A stretch of 64,000 nucleotides of DNA. Source: an uncultured Erysipelotrichaceae bacterium. GTDB taxonomy: Bacteria > Bacillota_I > Bacilli_A > Erysipelotrichales > Erysipelotrichaceae. Made by a program: the position numbers and the translations under genes. Below the pieces are notes generated by a model that was not told the origin of the DNA, searched no databases, and saw nothing but the letters and a program-made list of their open reading frames with translations. The stretch spans positions 1 through 64,000 of the forward strand of contig CALVFJ010000007.1 of NCBI GenBank assembly GCA_944326795.1, read 5' to 3'. Below are positions 63,865-64,000 of this stretch, in pieces. Numbering within the stretch: position 1 is the stretch's first letter; each line of letters opens with the position of its first letter.

Positions 63865-64000
63865 CAATTTCCGGACATTTATAATTTCCTTTTTTCAATG
63901 GTTTATTTTTATAAGTTATAGCTTTAACTGGACATAGATTTATGCATTTTAAACAAAACATACAGTTATTACCAAAAGCAATCTTATTATCTTTTAACGT
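63848..64000 (-). CDS. Ferredoxin-type protein (EFR1-like), 3' end only
   Basis: The last 50 codons of a minus-strand gene entering from the right. They contain a 4Fe-4S motif C-x2-C-x2-C-x3-C-P (CMFCLKCINLCP) preceded by AFGNN and followed by VKAITYKN. The ending, KKGNYKCPEI, fits the EFR1 (flavodoxin-ferredoxin) group as I remember it. The rest lies outside the window. Confidence 0.7.
   Translation of the reverse strand, partial: TLKDNKIAFGNNCMFCLKCINLCPVKAITYKNKPLKKGNYKCPEIEKITS

Noticed and set aside
1..64000. CRISPR arrays, prophage or rRNA operons
   Set aside because: No regularly spaced repeats, phage structural genes or rRNA sequences were seen.

Overview
The window is a stretch of chromosome from a low-GC Gram-positive bacterium. 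PolC-type DNA polymerase, Spx, a ComK-like protein, T-box and lysine leaders, IreB, YlxR/YlxQ/YlxM, and the gene orders rimP-nusA-ylxR-ylxQ-infB-rbfA and mnmA-recD2-alaS-ireB-ruvX-mltG-udk-greA all point to Firmicutes. A shortened SMC, a NusA with a long charged tail and AT-rich codon use make the Erysipelotrichia plausible; that placement is inference. Nearly all genes read on the + strand. The exceptions are a lysine-regulated transport operon with ttcA, gltX-femX, trpS, and partial genes at both ends. || 1-430 is a scar: a start fragment of a transposase-like gene beside a 3' remnant of polC. 452-5422 is the transcription/translation operon rimP, nusA, ylxR, ylxQ, infB, rbfA. 5523-12202 is the most unusual segment, a compact type VII secretion-like locus: two WXG100-type proteins, a large lipoprotein with a C-terminal Ig-like domain, an EssC-type ATPase and a small YukD/EsaB-like protein. 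No EsaA, EssA or EssB is seen. A PepF-type oligopeptidase follows. || 13986-17440 (minus) is a lysine riboswitch driving a polar amino acid ABC transporter and a coupled radical SAM gene; ttcA lies upstream. 18239-24553 holds truB-ribF, an RsmF-like methyltransferase, a divergent RelA/SpoT-type protein, an Asp23-like protein, the L20 leader with infC-rpmI-rplT, and tRNA-Glu(CTC). Then come femX and gltX (minus), and a + run of rdgB, a DUF1461-type membrane protein, trmL, a small membrane protein, a RidA with a cysteine-rich tail, a ComK-like regulator, rmuC, a YitT-type protein and a Nudix hydrolase. trpS (minus, T-box) is divergent from spx. || 34777-45597 is the conserved mnmA-CPBP protease-recD2-[T-box]-alaS-FTHF ligase-ireB-ruvX-DUF1292-mltG-udk-greA block. 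45633-50338 is a three-gene insert outside that synteny: a membrane methyltransferase-like protein, a GH3-family acyl-adenylating protein and a 7TM-GAF-degenerate GGDEF-HD-GYP protein. Then comEA, comEC, holA, serine dehydratase, a U32 peptidase-family protein, smc, ftsY, ylxM, ackA, nrnA and HU, ending in a partial ferredoxin gene (minus). || Three leaders sense amino acid status (lysine riboswitch; Trp and Ala T-boxes), and comEA/comEC with a ComK-like protein suggest a DNA-uptake route. The strongest candidates for something undescribed are the reduced T7SS-like locus and the GH3/methyltransferase/HD-GYP cluster.
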